DNA of 64,000 nt from Ostrinia nubilalis. Its lineage: Eukaryota > Arthropoda > Insecta > Lepidoptera > Crambidae. This document shows positions 1-11,467 of this stretch, in pieces. The notes under the pieces are model-generated. The model was given only the letters and a program-made list of their open reading frames with translations, was not told the origin of the DNA and ran no database searches. The position numbers were made by a program, and so were the translations under genes. Location of the stretch: contig NC_087112.1 in the NCBI RefSeq assembly GCF_963855985.1, forward strand, positions 9,488,501-9,552,500, given 5' to 3'. Position 1 is the stretch's first letter; each line of letters begins with the position of its first letter.

Positions 1-198
1 GAGTAAAACCCTGGTTCCAATGTTTCCGTTCAGAATCAGATGGTTTATTCATTGAATCACGATATAAACAGTAATGACGTGGGTAGGGCTTAGTCATAGT
101 AAAGTGTTGGGAGAAGTCAGTAAGTAATTTTTGGACAATAATTTGAATTTTAATAAAAAATTGATTTTTAATAAATTAAACTTTCCATAATCATGAAT

Positions 199-496
199 CG
201 GTGTTTCTTTACGAGATCGAATCAGAAATGAGGAGATCCGTAAACGAACTAAAGTCGCTGACATAGCCCGACGGATTAGCAAGCTGTAGTGGCAGTGGGC
301 AGGGCACATAGTACGCAGAACTGACGGCCGATGGGGCAGCAAGGTTCTGGAATGGAGGCCACGTACCGGAAAACGCAGCGTGAGAGAGATGTCCACCCAC
401 AAGGTGGACCAACGACCTGATAAAGGTAGCAGGAAGGCGCTGGATACAGGCAGCTACCAACCGTGCAATGTGGAAATCATTGGGGAGGCCTATGTG
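199..496 (+). mobile_element. RTE-like LINE fragment (C-terminal RT ORF), 12-bp TSD
   Basis: The plus strand encodes the C-terminal tail of a LINE reverse-transcriptase ORF, with signatures such as RNEEIRKRTKV and WQWAGHIVRR. An in-frame stop precedes WQWAG, so it is dead. ATAATCATGAAT flanks both sides (187-198 and 497-508), so the boundaries are real. Unlike sibling copies at 33.5 and 61.4 kb, it stops before the ORF end and has no microsatellite tail. The RTE clade is inferred from the protein tail and the short-repeat 3' ends of the sibling copies. Confidence 0.85.
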
Positions 497-508
497 ATAA
501 TCATGAAT

Positions 509-1545
509 TATAGGTAGGTAGGTAGGTACGTCAGTCTTTCGTTTGGACATAGACTTTACACAGGTTCTCTGTTACTGTCTGGTAACAACTCTGCTGGAAT
601 CATAGAGTAGAGTAAGAGTAGGTACCTCTACCACCACTTTTCCTTCGGATATTTCTAGTTCTTTAGCCTCTCATGCCCTTACGAGCATGTCATGATAAAT
701 GCTGAGCGGGAGCCTATTGACACAGTGGCCCACTATCTTCTATATTCGTTTTGTGTTGTTATTGTTTATAATTTATTTGTGCTTACTGTGATCAATAAAG
801 TCTATTTCTTTCTTCTTTCTTTCTCTCAGAAGCGACTAAGGAAATCCAGGCCTCCTTTCTGGCCAGTGAGGAGTGTAGGCCAAACCATTTGCCTCTAGTA
901 AATAAGACAGCGTTTTTCTCCTGTATCGGAGACTAAGTCAAATTAAATAAAGAATTTTTTATTGAATTTTGATCACTGGTGGCACTTATGAACGTCAAAT
1001 ACAGTAAAAAAGGTAGCCTTTAAGGAGTGATGATGATACAGGATGTAAGGATAGTAATTCGTGAAGAAGGCCAACAATTTAAACGGTTTACTGCTCTATC
1101 TACAGTGTAAAGGAACATTACTGAGATGACTAATATCTTTACAAATGTATTGCGCAATGTCAGGTATTCTTGTACAATTGAGCACATCAACCTATACATT
1201 TCCATTGCAATATAGCTCTTATTACAAACTACCTAAGATCCCACAGTGTTTAGTTTATAAAGATATAATGGAATCCGAGTGAAACGTTGGCAGAAGAAGG
1301 TTAGCAAAATTGTTTTTGAAAACGTATTTTAGAATAAGTAAAACAAACATCCATTTCATTTGCAAATTGTTTTGTTTCGGTATATTTTTGTTTCTCACGT
1401 TTATGTAAATATGTTTGAAAAGTTTTTATGGCTACAAGTACAACCTCACGTTTATTTGGACTTAAATCTACAATATTATACTTTTTAGTGAATGTTATTT
1501 TCAACATACTTGAGACACAATCGGTGACTGTTATAAAAGAAGCAA
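509..1545. other. AT-rich stretch, no gene recognised
   Basis: It holds a short GGTA microsatellite near 511-530. At about 760-840, an AATAAA followed by CTTT-rich sequence resembles the 3' end of a retroposon. The open frames here are short and lack recognisable domains. Confidence 0.5.
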
Positions 1546-1639
1546 CGATAGCTCACCGGTATCGATCTCGTTGATCGATCGATAGCATCGATCTGCCGAT
1601 TTGATGATCGGTAGGTATAATAATAATATTATTATGTAT

Positions 1640-1840
1640 ATCGTTTCATCCACGAAGACGCGCCCCACCATTCTTCCGCTAATGTTTGAGTGTTATCGGT
1701 ACACGCTAAATTATCCATGAGTGCACACGCACACTACAATAATGACGCCTGGGATTGCTCGGATCAAACTCCCCGCACCCCGCGCTTCCCTCGATCAAAA
1801 ATTGGTGGGGCGCGTCTTCGTGATCGTGGATGAAACGGTC
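1640..1840. mobile_element. Foldback MITE
   Basis: The left arm (about 1641-1670, GTTTCATCCACG then GACGCGCCCCACCA) recurs inverted at about 1803-1838; the right arm has a 6-base insertion. The arms enclose about 130 bp without coding potential. No clear target duplication was found. The GC-rich arms contrast with AT-rich surroundings. Confidence 0.6.
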
Positions 1841-2170
1841 TATAGTTTGATCCCGTCAAGCGCTGACTATTGTGGTGAACCTACTTCTAGTAGGAGCGTT
1901 CTTGATTACTTGAAGGTTAATTAAAACAAATCACTAATCATGCTTTTAACGGTTAATTTCAGTCTTCCAATAAAGATATTAAATAAGAACGCAAAATGAG
2001 TTCAATAGAACCAATCAAGAAAGATCTTTTAAGTCGAGAGTTTTCTTAAGAGCATCGTCTATGCAAATACTGTCTAATTATGAATAAAACCCTCAAAGTT
2101 TCAGGCTTCAATTTCCAGGTGGAACATGCCCTATAAACAGATAAATAGAAGATTGCAATGGAGAGAAGTC

Positions 2171-2353
2171 GAACCTTAACTTCGAGCTCTTCCTATGTTC
2201 TTCTGATTAATTTCGTTGCGGGCCCAATGACAGTTTAACTTTCCCCCGAGACAAACTTGACCTTCACTGGTTGGGTTTATTGGCGGTCAAGCTGTAGATC
2301 CTGGCTACACAGGAGTTGCAGCGATGGGAACGAGAGGTGGGAATAGTCCCGTT
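2171..2353 (+). repeat. Dispersed repeat family X, long copy
   Basis: Matches copies at 57525-57694 and, inverted, 59778-59951. Shared words include CCTATGTTCTTCTGATTA and GCGGTCAAGCTGTAGATCC. Partial copies lie at 8261, 11886 and 12213. It carries no ORF. It may be an untranslated part of a LINE, but nothing in the window proves that. Confidence 0.7.
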
Positions 2354-2493
2354 TGTCTACATTTGATGCTGACGATATTATCATTATTTGTCGATAAGTT
2401 TCAACTTACGACATCTACGGGAAGGATAGGATCCTGTTAGATTAGACGATAGTTCATCATCATATTTTCAGAAATAAGACGTCAATGATTCCC

Positions 2494-2552
2494 ATAAAGG
2501 TTGGTAGCGGCCTGCATCCTCCATCCTGCTACCTTTATGAGGTCGTCTGTCT
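2494..2552 (-). mobile_element. Short RTE-like LINE remnant
   Basis: The words GGTTGGTAGCGGCCTGCAT and CTGCTACCTTTATGA are the reverse complement of the same segment in the copies at 51.1 and 61.5 kb. Both ends are missing. Confidence 0.6.
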
Positions 2553-5545
2553 CTACTTAGTACATTTACTTAGTTATCGTTATAAAACTACATCATTACT
2601 CTACCGAAACTACAAAAGCAACGCTATAAAAATTCCAGCATTAGCCTGGTACACCCAGCACATCAGGCCAATATAGCACCTATTCTCGATACACAAGGTG
2701 CTATATCGTATAGCTCGTGACGTACTTGCCAGCGACTGAGTGGCAACAAATCAATATTCAGCGAGTATGTGGGACGCAGATAGCTCTTAGTGCAGGCTAC
2801 ATGAAATTACAGCCGCTGGGGTGACCACACTACATTATTTTTATAGGACTTTTTTTTCTCAAAAAGTTAAAAAAAAGTATTTATTTCAAAAAAACTTAAA
2901 CAGTTTATATTTTGGTTAGTAAAGTTTAAGCCGGCCTTTGTTTCGATTAAATGGCGTCGGACTGGCCGAATCGAGAGATCCGAGAAAAGCGGGTATGATA
3001 ATTCTAGACTTTTTTGTCCACCATTCTGTGGTAGACCCACTCGTAATACAAGCATATTTAGCTTACCACGAGGGGTTAACAGGACTAACGTTCAAAAACA
3101 AAATAAATACTAGAAAGTTTAACGTTAAAATACTTTCAAGAAGTGCCTAGAACATTGAGGCGTCTTTGAGTTGATTTAAGAAGTCATATATCATTCAAAA
3201 TTTTGTTTGTTTGTTGCGAAATTGCCCCTAATACAACTACAAAAGACAACACAGTCTAGCAACTTTGCTTCAGACGCCTTCGTCTATCCAAAAAAATTAA
3301 TTTTAAAAGCTAGTTCATGGCAGTAATAACATCAAATAATCACGTGAAACACTCAAGCTCGACGTACGCTGTCAATTTAATATTAGCAGAAATTAGGGAG
3401 TCCCAAAAGGGTCGGCATTTAACGCCAAATGTGTTACGGCCCTTTGAAGATAATTCGCTAAGGGATGTCGGAAACGAAAAGCAGGTAAGTACATAATTCA
3501 TGATAATTTTATAGCTTAAGCGTCACGTCATGCTGAAGGATTTTGATGACATTACTTTCAGGATAAAATGTTTCTGAAACTACTTCGCATATTTGGTTTT
3601 GATTTAGGTATGATGGCAACTTATCGCATGACAGAGCCCGGTCAAAAGTGATGGTAGGGAAAGCTTTAATAATATTTGGGACGAATAAGTGTCCTGGAAA
3701 GGGCCTATGTACTGCATAAACGATTTTATTTATTTATTTAAAAAAAAAAACAGAAATGCAGGTTTAACATTTTTTTTAATTTGGTACAACAGGTTCTTCA
3801 AAATTTCAGCAACAAAAAAGTAGAGATTTTTAATAACACATCACTCAGGCACTTCCTATAGATGGGGGTAGATCCGAGCAAAGGTAAATCCTCAGTACTG
3901 GCATTTTTTTATGTAATGCGATGTGACATCATAAAAAACAAATGAATCTCTTCGTCCGTCAGATCTCAAAGCCATGGTCACCCCACAATTGCGTCAATGC
4001 TTTATGAAGTGGAGGCCCCCTCCTGTTGATTATCAGCTGAGTGATAACGCCCTCCCCTCCCCCCCTCCCCTTCCCCTCCATATTGACCGGGCCCGCATAA
4101 TAAGTGCGTGATTAGCAGTTTAATTGGATTAAATATACATTGAAGTTTGGAAGTAAACTAAAGTTTAACGGGTCGTCTAAGAGACTTCTAAAAGAGTTCT
4201 AAGATAATTCTAACTTGTTCAGAAGCGTACATAAATCAAAGCATTTTTAATGTGCGAATTTTAATTTTCGTCATACATTTTGATTATTTATTCAGATTTT
4301 TTGGGTAACCTTTCCTATCTATTTTAACAGAATTTTCAACCAACCACGTCATTCTTAGTACTTATTCGTAATACCACAGAATAATAATAAGTACTACATA
4401 CAGAAGTTTATACTTCGCGAAGGTATTTAAAAAAAATGTATGCGCAATGTCATTAACAATATGGTGTAATTTAGCCTGTCTCTAGAGTCAAGCACCATTT
4501 TGTTGACAAACGTCAGTGATCGGCACTGCGCCGAAGCTATAGGGCTGACTTCGGTAAAATGATGTGACGTGAGGTGCCAAACTGCGGAAAATGGCGGAGG
4601 AAATACATGATTTAGCACGAATTATCATGAATAATATTAACTACTTATTTACCTCTCAGTGTCTTGAGGCAACTTAAAAAAGTACATTCTGTTTTTATTA
4701 TTATTTAGGCAGTTAAATACTGCACAGTATTTAGTACACCATTTTCTTTATTTCTTCCATCATACACAAGAATACGCGTGCGTGAGTCAATGTTCGCTCG
4801 TATGTGAGGCCTTGTCGAATAGTATCCTGTAGGTGGGCCATCGTGCGTGTTTTGTTTTCGATGTAAACTCGCGGAGATGAACTGGCCTGGTAATACGAAT
4901 ACGTATTTTTAACGAAATCGAAAAATTGTTTTATTTTTACAACTTTAATTTCAATTTAGAAAAGTTTGCAACGCGCAACAATAAAAAAATCGCTGTCTCT
5001 TTTTTGTACTCAATGTCATAATAACTAAACCCACCAAAAATACTCTCGCACAAAATTTTAAATACTGTTAAGACTAATTACAACGTGACCTATTTAATAA
5101 ATGAACAAATAAATGAGTATGAAAGGTAATATTGATGGAACCAGTAATGGATTTGCGGTCTACATGAACTGGAAAATGGAAACCACTAATTTCCCGATGC
5201 TGAAAATCCAGATAGTATATCAGATTTTCCGAAAATGGAAATTGTTTTATTTTGTAAATAAAATCTGGCATATTTCTTCTATTAAATATACTCCTTGTAC
5301 CTAATGTACTATATCTTTAAAATGCTACTCCTGTGTTTATTAATCCTACTTTTTGCTTCTTGTGTGTCAATGTGTTTTGCAAATAAACCATACATCTATC
5401 TATCTATTTTATTCCTGAATATTATTTTAATGTACATTTCGATGACTCTATGGATCAACGACTTGATAGCGCAAGGTTGGTCATTGTAGGATTCTTTGAC
5501 GGAGACCTTTTTCTAGCAGTAAACATCTAGTAGGAGATGAATTAC
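2553..5545. other. No gene recognised
   Basis: AT-rich sequence with a strongly pyrimidine-rich C tract at about 4048-4080. A retroposon-like 3' end (AATAAACC then ATCT repeats) lies near 5380-5410. The short open frames show no domain I recognise. Confidence 0.5.
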
Positions 5546-5746
5546 CATCTGAGAATAAGAATAAGAATGTCTTTGTTCAGCATAATTATCATTTAAGGTA
5601 TACAAAGCAAGAGTAAGTACATAAAAAAACATAAAAAACAATAAATAAAAACATATGCTAAATAGGCGCCCGCTTAGCAAAAATCGCGACATGACACAAA
5701 CGTCATGCCGAGAAGCTGGTTTTCAGCGGGAATCTGGCAACATCTT

Positions 5747-5876
5747 AGGCTGAATTGTACCATTAACTTTAACCGTAACTATAAAGATAACCGATGTTTT
5801 TTTCAAACAAACTCCATAGAGTTTGACAGACTTTTGACGTTTGTTAAAGTTAAAGTAAGATAGTGCAACTCAGCCT
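5747..5876. mobile_element. MITE family E, copy 1
   Basis: Terminal inverted repeats AGGCTGAATTGTACC and GTGCAACTCAGCCT bound about 130 bp of imperfect palindrome with inner TTTGACGTTTG words. Related copies lie at 6362, 21525, 56801 and 60635. Superfamily is unassigned because target duplications are ambiguous. Confidence 0.7.
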
Positions 5877-6146
5877 TTCTGCAAGAATTTCGGTTAAAGA
5901 ATCCTGGTTCTTATGTCTTATATTTTAACACATTCTTCAACTATTGCCGTTATTATTATACTTGGATAGATTCAGTACACATAATAATAACCAAGGGTTT
6001 CTTGTATCGTTACAAAAAATACTAATTAAATACAGGAAACTACATAAAAACTTTACAGAAATGAGTTAAGGGTCACAGGTTATCACGTGGTGATAAAGTA
6101 TGGGGAATGCCCACATGCGTGTTTTATTGAAATTAATCAATAACTA

Positions 6147-6260
6147 ACTGTGCCCGCGACTTTGTACGCGTGAAGATGGTTTGAATATTAATATTTCACG
6201 TTTTTGCAACATTTTTCTTTACTGTTCCGCCCCTATTGGCTGTAGGGTGATGTTATTTAG
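6147..6260 (+). repeat. LINE 3'-end-like fragment (G-related)
   Basis: GCCCGCGACTTTGTACGCGTG followed by CCGCCCCTATTGGCTGTAG resembles the widespread insect LINE 3' region seen more completely at 31468, 55228 and 58865. Coding sequence is absent. Confidence 0.5.
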
Positions 6261-6361
6261 CCTAAAGCCTCTTGCCATCCAAAACAAAAGATTTTTCAAA
6301 TCAAACTTCGACTTCTTGAGATTAGCGCGTTCAAGCAAACAAAGAAACAGACAAATTTTTG

Positions 6362-6401
6362 ACGTTTGTCAAAGTTAAAGTAAGATGGTGCAACCCAGCC
6401 T
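6362..6401. mobile_element. MITE family E, half copy
   Basis: Only one terminus is present: TTTGTCAAAGTTAAAGTAAG then GGTGCAACCCAGCCT. The opposite terminus is not found upstream. Confidence 0.55.
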
Positions 6402-6427
6402 AAGAAATTATAAGATTGATCTAATCA

Positions 6428-6567
6428 GAGGTGGAATTGTGTAAAGCAATCGTAATCATTTGACAGTTCATAACGTACGATTATTCTGTCAAACGCTTTG
6501 TTTAACTGATTTTATCGTACGTTATGAACTGTCAAATGATTACGATTGCTTTACACAATTCCACCTC
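6428..6567. mobile_element. Perfect-armed 140-bp foldback element
   Basis: Two 54-bp arms (6428-6481 and 6514-6567) are exact reverse complements by eye, starting GAGGTGGAATTGTG, around a 32-bp loop. The CAGAGGTGG-type start recalls hAT ends, but no 8-bp target duplication is visible. Perfect arms suggest a young insertion or gene conversion between arms. Confidence 0.8.
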
Positions 6568-6952
6568 AGTTTGGAGCTAAAAGAATAGAGGCATTTTTCC
6601 CCCTGTTATTCAGCTATAATGCAAAGAAAAGACTAACGTCATGTGTCAGCTGACTATTCGAATTAATTATCAATGGTAATTATTACACAATCGAACAATA
6701 AGATGGCATAATTAGTTCTTTGTAAGCAATGACAATCTTTTAATTAGCAATCTGTTTTGCATACGGAAATATTGATCCTTTATTGTTATTAGTATTTGAT
6801 GTACTATGTTTGTTAATGAGCTGAGATAAAATCAGTTTGATGTAAGACAATGGGATATCAAGTTCAACATCATGACGTCATCTAATAGTTACAATAGGTA
6901 CGGTTTTGCAAAAAATCGTGGTCTAGTTCTGCCTATGAAACTTTAGTAACTA

Positions 6953-8060
6953 TACAGTGTGAGTCACGTTAAAGTGTACATATGAAAATAGATGACACTA
7001 GACCTATTTTTAACGACAAAAAAGTGGTCAAAAATTTTTTGAGATTTTTTTTTAATTTTTTATAGATTTTTTTTCCTTTCAAGTACTTATTGTAAAGAAA
7101 ACGTAATAACTTTTAAACTAAGAGGTATATCCTGATAAAATAAAAACAATAATAATGCTAAATAACAGACGATACTAAAAAAATACATAAAATACTCAGA
7201 AAATGCCAACAAATAATAAAAAATTATACTTTTTGAAAAAAATCTGCTTAAAAATTCGTGTTTTTTTGGTTATTTGATAAATTTCTCCAAAAAATGCCCC
7301 TATAAAAGGTGGTTTTTATTACTTTGAATTATTCTCTATCGTATTACCTTTGTAAAACCGAAAATCGCATGTCTCTATCCCTATCACAACATTTGCTATG
7401 ATCGTTTGAACTAAGCCTCTCCGGGCGCGCCATTCAACGCTTCGCTAACAACGAAACTGAAAATGGCTCTAGATTTGTAATTTTGATAAAGACAAGTTAG
7501 ATTTCAAGTAAAAACAAAAGATTTCGAAGTAAAATAAGCATTTTAGTTAAAATTAAAATTGTCCCTACCTGTAGAGGAGAATAATGTTGTGGTAGGCCTT
7601 TGTTCAAACTATCATAGCAAATGTTGTGATAGGGATAGAGACATGCAATTTTTGGTTTTACAAAGGTAATACGATAGAGAACAATACAAAACAATAAAAA
7701 CCACCTGTTATAGGGGCATTTTTTGGAGAAAATTATCAAATAACCAAAAAAACACGAATTTTTAAGCAGATTTTTTTCAAAAAGTATCATTTTTTATTAT
7801 TTGTTGGCAATTTTTGTGTATTTTATGTATTTTTTTAGTATCGCCTGTTATTTAGCATTATTATTGTTTTTATTTTATCAGGACATACCGCTTAGTTTAA
7901 AAGTTATTACGTTTTCTTTACAATACGTAATTGGAAGAAAAAAAATTCTATAAAAAATTAAAAAAAAATCTCAAAAAATTTTTGACCTCTTTTTTGTCGA
8001 TAAAAATAGGTCTAGTTTCATCTATTTTCATATGTACACTTTAACGTGACTCACACTGTA
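6953..8060. mobile_element. 1.1-kb long-inverted-repeat foldback element
   Basis: TACAGTGTGAGTCACG at the left end is repeated inverted at the right end, with TA on both flanks (6951-6952 and 8061-8062). Arms of about 466 bp (6953-7418 and 7594-8060) are highly similar, with scattered substitutions and small indels. The spacer is about 175 bp. TA duplication and ends suggest a Tc1/mariner-type MITE. I see no transposase. An RNA read through it would fold into a very long hairpin. Confidence 0.85.
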
Positions 8061-8260
8061 TAATAGACAGCTTCAGAATGTAACATGTATACTCTTTTGC
8101 GAATTATGTACCTACTATTTCTTCAGGGAGAAACAAAATATCTTGTTTTTTGGTCTATTCATCTAACCATGAGCTAAATAAAAATATAAATGGAGGAACC
8201 ATCCTCCTCCTTTTTACCATTTCGTTGTCTGTGATTTATTCACAGAAGGCTTTATTTTAA

Positions 8261-8345
8261 ACATGACCTTCCCTGATTGAGTTTTTATTGCCGTTCAAGC
8301 TATACACCCTGGCTACACAAGAGCAGGAGTGGAGTTACAGAGGTG
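8261..8345 (+). repeat. Family X, partial copy
   Basis: ATGACCTTCCCTGATTG then CCTGGCTACACAAGAG correspond to the central part of the copies at 2171 and 57525. Confidence 0.5.
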
Positions 8346-8502
8346 ATAACTATAATTTAAAACGTCTCTTAACAAGTCTCTAACAGAGCTGTCTTAAAAG
8401 GAACTTCAAAATGAAATAATCCTTGCACGCCTCTTCAGATCGGTGCAACTATGAGACCCTGTACCCTAAAAAGGATGGACAGACCCATTACGCAAGTGTC
8501 CG

Positions 8503-8573
8503 GCGGAACCCGCGCGACCTCTGCGGAACCCACGTGACCTCACGGAACCCACGTGACCTCACGGAACCCCACG
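8503..8573. repeat. 19-20-bp minisatellite with CACGTG cores
   Basis: About 3.5 direct copies of a unit resembling CGGAACCCACGTGACCTCA. Two copies contain the palindrome CACGTG, an E-box core. GC content is well above the surroundings. Confidence 0.75.
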
Positions 8574-8661
8574 CAGATGCGCGCTGAGTCATGCGCTGGC
8601 GCAGGCAGGTACAGTCGGCCGCAGATGTTGCGAATAATTTAATGCGAATAATTTTTGTGAA

Positions 8662-8720
8662 TAGTTTGTTGCGGCGCTTCTTCTCAGCACTTGCCAAATG
8701 TTTGTCTCGAAGCGCTGGTA
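8662..8720 (-). repeat. Family C, degenerate partial copy
   Basis: CGCTTCTTCTCAGCACT then GTCTCGAAGCGCTGGTAGGG matches the core of the copies at 13366 and 46046. Confidence 0.5.
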
Positions 8721-9135
8721 GGGCAAAATAAGAATGAGACATGTATAGGCTCCTTAAGAGCATTTGACGATTTGCAAGAACTAATTTAATAAGTCTAAAC
8801 AAGTAAAGATAATTTTGATTTGATTTTTGATTTTAATTGTTTTAAAAAGTTTTTACAATGATCTTCATGATCGAGCATTTTAGACGAAGATTCTGAAGTT
8901 GCGAATACATATAGGTATTTAATTTTCGAAAAGTTTTTGTAGGCATGCTTTTGTATTATAGCGAAACATACTAATTGACATTATTGTGCGTTTTATAAGA
9001 ATAAGGTTTTTCAGATTTTAAAATCTATGGTAGAACCGTGGTCAAAATTAGAGATTTCAGCACACCGCACTCTACATTTTTGTAGCAATTTCACTGTTTG
9101 GCTTGAGTGCACATTAATGTTTACACAAGATTGAC
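8721..9135. other. No feature recognised
   Basis: AT-rich sequence between a family C remnant and a family B MITE; no ORF, RNA or repeat was recognised. Confidence 0.4.
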
Positions 9136-9288
9136 GCCCGTATTCACAAACGATGAAACGATGCTTACTTAAGTGAAACAGAAAATCGAACGCACAGCGT
9201 TGAATGGAGCTCTATAATTGGTTCGTGTGTGACCCTGTGCGTCCACGCGCACTGTGAGACCTCATGGTAATGTTTGTAAATACGGGCG
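9136..9288 (-). mobile_element. MITE family B, copy 1 (Harbinger-like)
   Basis: Termini CGCCCGTATTCACAAAC and TACGGGCG. Interior words (GCACAGCGTTGAAT, CCTGTGCGTCC) are shared with nine other copies. Flanks are TGA and TAA, one mismatch from the family's TAA/TTA duplication. It lies inverted relative to the copy at 9436. Confidence 0.85.
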
Positions 9289-9435
9289 TAAGTATTTGAA
9301 GTAAATAAATGGCTTAACAAACATAATATTAATAGACAGAGCTTTGAAACATTCTAGGACAGCCTTTATTGCAGTCTTGAGAAATAAATTGCATTTTGAT
9401 CTAAAGTCACCCACGAACAACCTACTCAATTCTCA

Positions 9436-9581
9436 CGTCCGTATTCAGAAACATTACTATGAGGTCTCACAGTGCACGTGGACGCGCAGGGTCACACACG
9501 AAGCAATCACAGAGCTCTATTCAATGCAGTGCGTTCGATTTGCTGCTTAACTTAAGCAAGCATCGTCTGTGAATACGGGCG
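9436..9581 (+). mobile_element. MITE family B, copy 2
   Basis: Termini CGTCCGTATTCAGAAAC and TACGGGCG enclose the family interior. Flanks are TCA and TAA. Head-to-head with copy 1 across 147 bp. Confidence 0.85.
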
Positions 9582-10657
9582 TAAATATCAAAGCGCCAAA
9601 TACACACAAAATGTAGTAAGAACCTAACTAGACAATAATTTAGGACAGAAACGTTACAAGCCATTGTGAGACTCATAAATAAGGCAAAAGGTCAACTGCA
9701 GAACAGCTGTTGGAATCCCTCGTATTAAGGCTTTTAATTAGCTCCGTACTGACCGAAGGTTATATAACGGAGCTACTAATATCCCTTAAGTTTCTTGAAG
9801 CTGAGCTAGTGTGGATTTATAACGTAACCAGTTGTGCCCAAAATAGTCTGCGAGATTTATTTGGCTTATTTTATTTTATTTTGTTTTATTCAGAAAACAA
9901 ACAGCTTGTACAAATACATAAATTGCATAGATACAGATTATGTAGCCATTTATCTTTATGGATTCTATCTTTCTTCATCTCTTATACATTATAGACATTG
10001 CCTTAGTTATTTGGTGTGAACTTGGAACCCTGTGGTTACAGGTTTGACTCTCGCTGAGGCCAAAATTAAATGTCTTATAGGTTAGGTACCATATTTATAA
10101 TAGTCAGGTTTATTAATAGGATATAGACATATTTTATCTACCTATAATAATAAATATCACCGACTACGAGTATAAAAAACTGCCCCCAGTGGAGTTCGAA
10201 GCTACAACCATACCGTTTTGTACTCCAATAAGCGACTGTCGAAAGAATATAGCGTTCAAAAGGCAGATTATTTTCAAGAAATGTGCCAGACAGAAATTTA
10301 ATTTTCATGATTTACCTTTCAAAATAAAAAACAAAGTTTGCATTATGCAAACCATAAGAAAACACCATTATCTTAAGTTATTTATTGCTTTGTTTTTATG
10401 GACAGTCGTCAATTAGATTGAGAATGGTGTCAATTGCAATTAGTGGAATTTAATAACGTGCGAATTTTCTAAATGAGATACGTAAAAATTTTTATTTATG
10501 CTAATTCACATTCGTATAAGTTACGCATACTTATACCTTTGGAAAACTATTTCAATAATTATTTTAGCTCATTGTGTTAACTCAAAAATGCGCTACTTAT
10601 GACACACTGAAATGGACACGTAAATTGGTTCTTTATAATTTAAAAATGTTTAATATC
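9582..10657. other. No gene recognised
   Basis: AT-rich. A polymerase III B-box-like word near 10040 is too isolated to call a tRNA or SINE. Open frames here are short and without domains. Confidence 0.4.
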
Positions 10658-10659
10658 AA

Positions 10660-10825
10660 AATCATAAAACCCATTTATTTTTGCAAAAAGGCTTTTAAAA
10701 AGCACTTTTACACGACCCAGTATTAATCCTGCCACTGCTTCGGGACAGTAAATGGGCCAGTGCTGAGAAGAAGCAGCGCATGAAACTCAGTCACTATTGT
10801 CAGCCTCTTTTTCAAGGGTTTTTAC
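10660..10825 (+). repeat. Unclassified repeat family C, copy 1
   Basis: Carries GCTTTTAAAAAGCACTTTT, CCACTGCTTCGGGACA, GGGCCAGTGCTGAGAAGAAG and GTCAGCCTCTTTTTCAAGGG, all shared with the copy at 38786. Inverted copies lie at 13366 and 46046. No coding potential. Confidence 0.75.
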
Positions 10826-11214
10826 ATAAGCGCAACTAGCCAAATGTGAAGCGATGCAGTTAATTCTTAAATTCTTATAATAATTAATCTTAGCTAATCC
10901 TAAGAAAGACTGTTTTGGCGTCCTAGATCAAGAAGACCAAGTCCAAGGAAATAAATCAAATGAGAAAATACAAAGCAACAAGTGCACTTTCCATAGTCTT
11001 GTTTTATCTCTAAAAACTAGAGTTTTCAAACTGTGTATTGTAAACGTTTAGTATGGTAGGTAATTACAGATAGCTGCTATCTCATCTGAAAACAAATACA
11101 TCTCAAGGCCCTCGCACAGCGGACTCCTTGGAACTACATAGAGACACATTCATTACTTCACTATAGATAGTAACTGTTATACTTTGCAACTGACCTGTTT
11201 TGGAGATTAGACGA
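10826..11214. other. No feature recognised
   Basis: AT-rich, non-coding by eye, lying between a family C copy and a LINE 3' end. Confidence 0.4.
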
Positions 11215-11467
11215 AAATCTAAATATAATCTAACTCAAAGGTGACTGCCTGATATAGTGATCTATCAACGCACAGCCCAAACCACTGGACGGATCGGGCT
11301 GTTTGGCATGCAGGTAGATGTTATGACGTAGGCATTCGCTAAGATTTTACGAAACTCTACCATCAATCCCTAATTTTTAAGTCATCTCTATGGTAAAACA
11401 TAACAGGAATTTTGTTCTCATAGGGGTCACTTAAAAATTAGGGATTGATGGTGAAAACGGGCATAAG
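11215..11467 (-). repeat. LINE 3'-end family G copy, interrupted by a foldback
   Basis: GATCTATCAACGCACAGCCC, GGACGGATCGGGCTG and GCAGGTAGATGTTATGACG match the inverted copy at 58865. Family sequence resumes as AAAACGGG after the small foldback at 11359-11452. The foldback therefore inserted into an existing LINE fragment. Confidence 0.65.
11359..11452. mobile_element. 94-bp foldback inside LINE fragment
   Basis: ACCATCAATCCCTAATTTTT (11359 onward) is repeated inverted at 11429-11452. The 24-bp arms are perfect around a 46-bp loop. No other copy is in the window. Confidence 0.7.
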
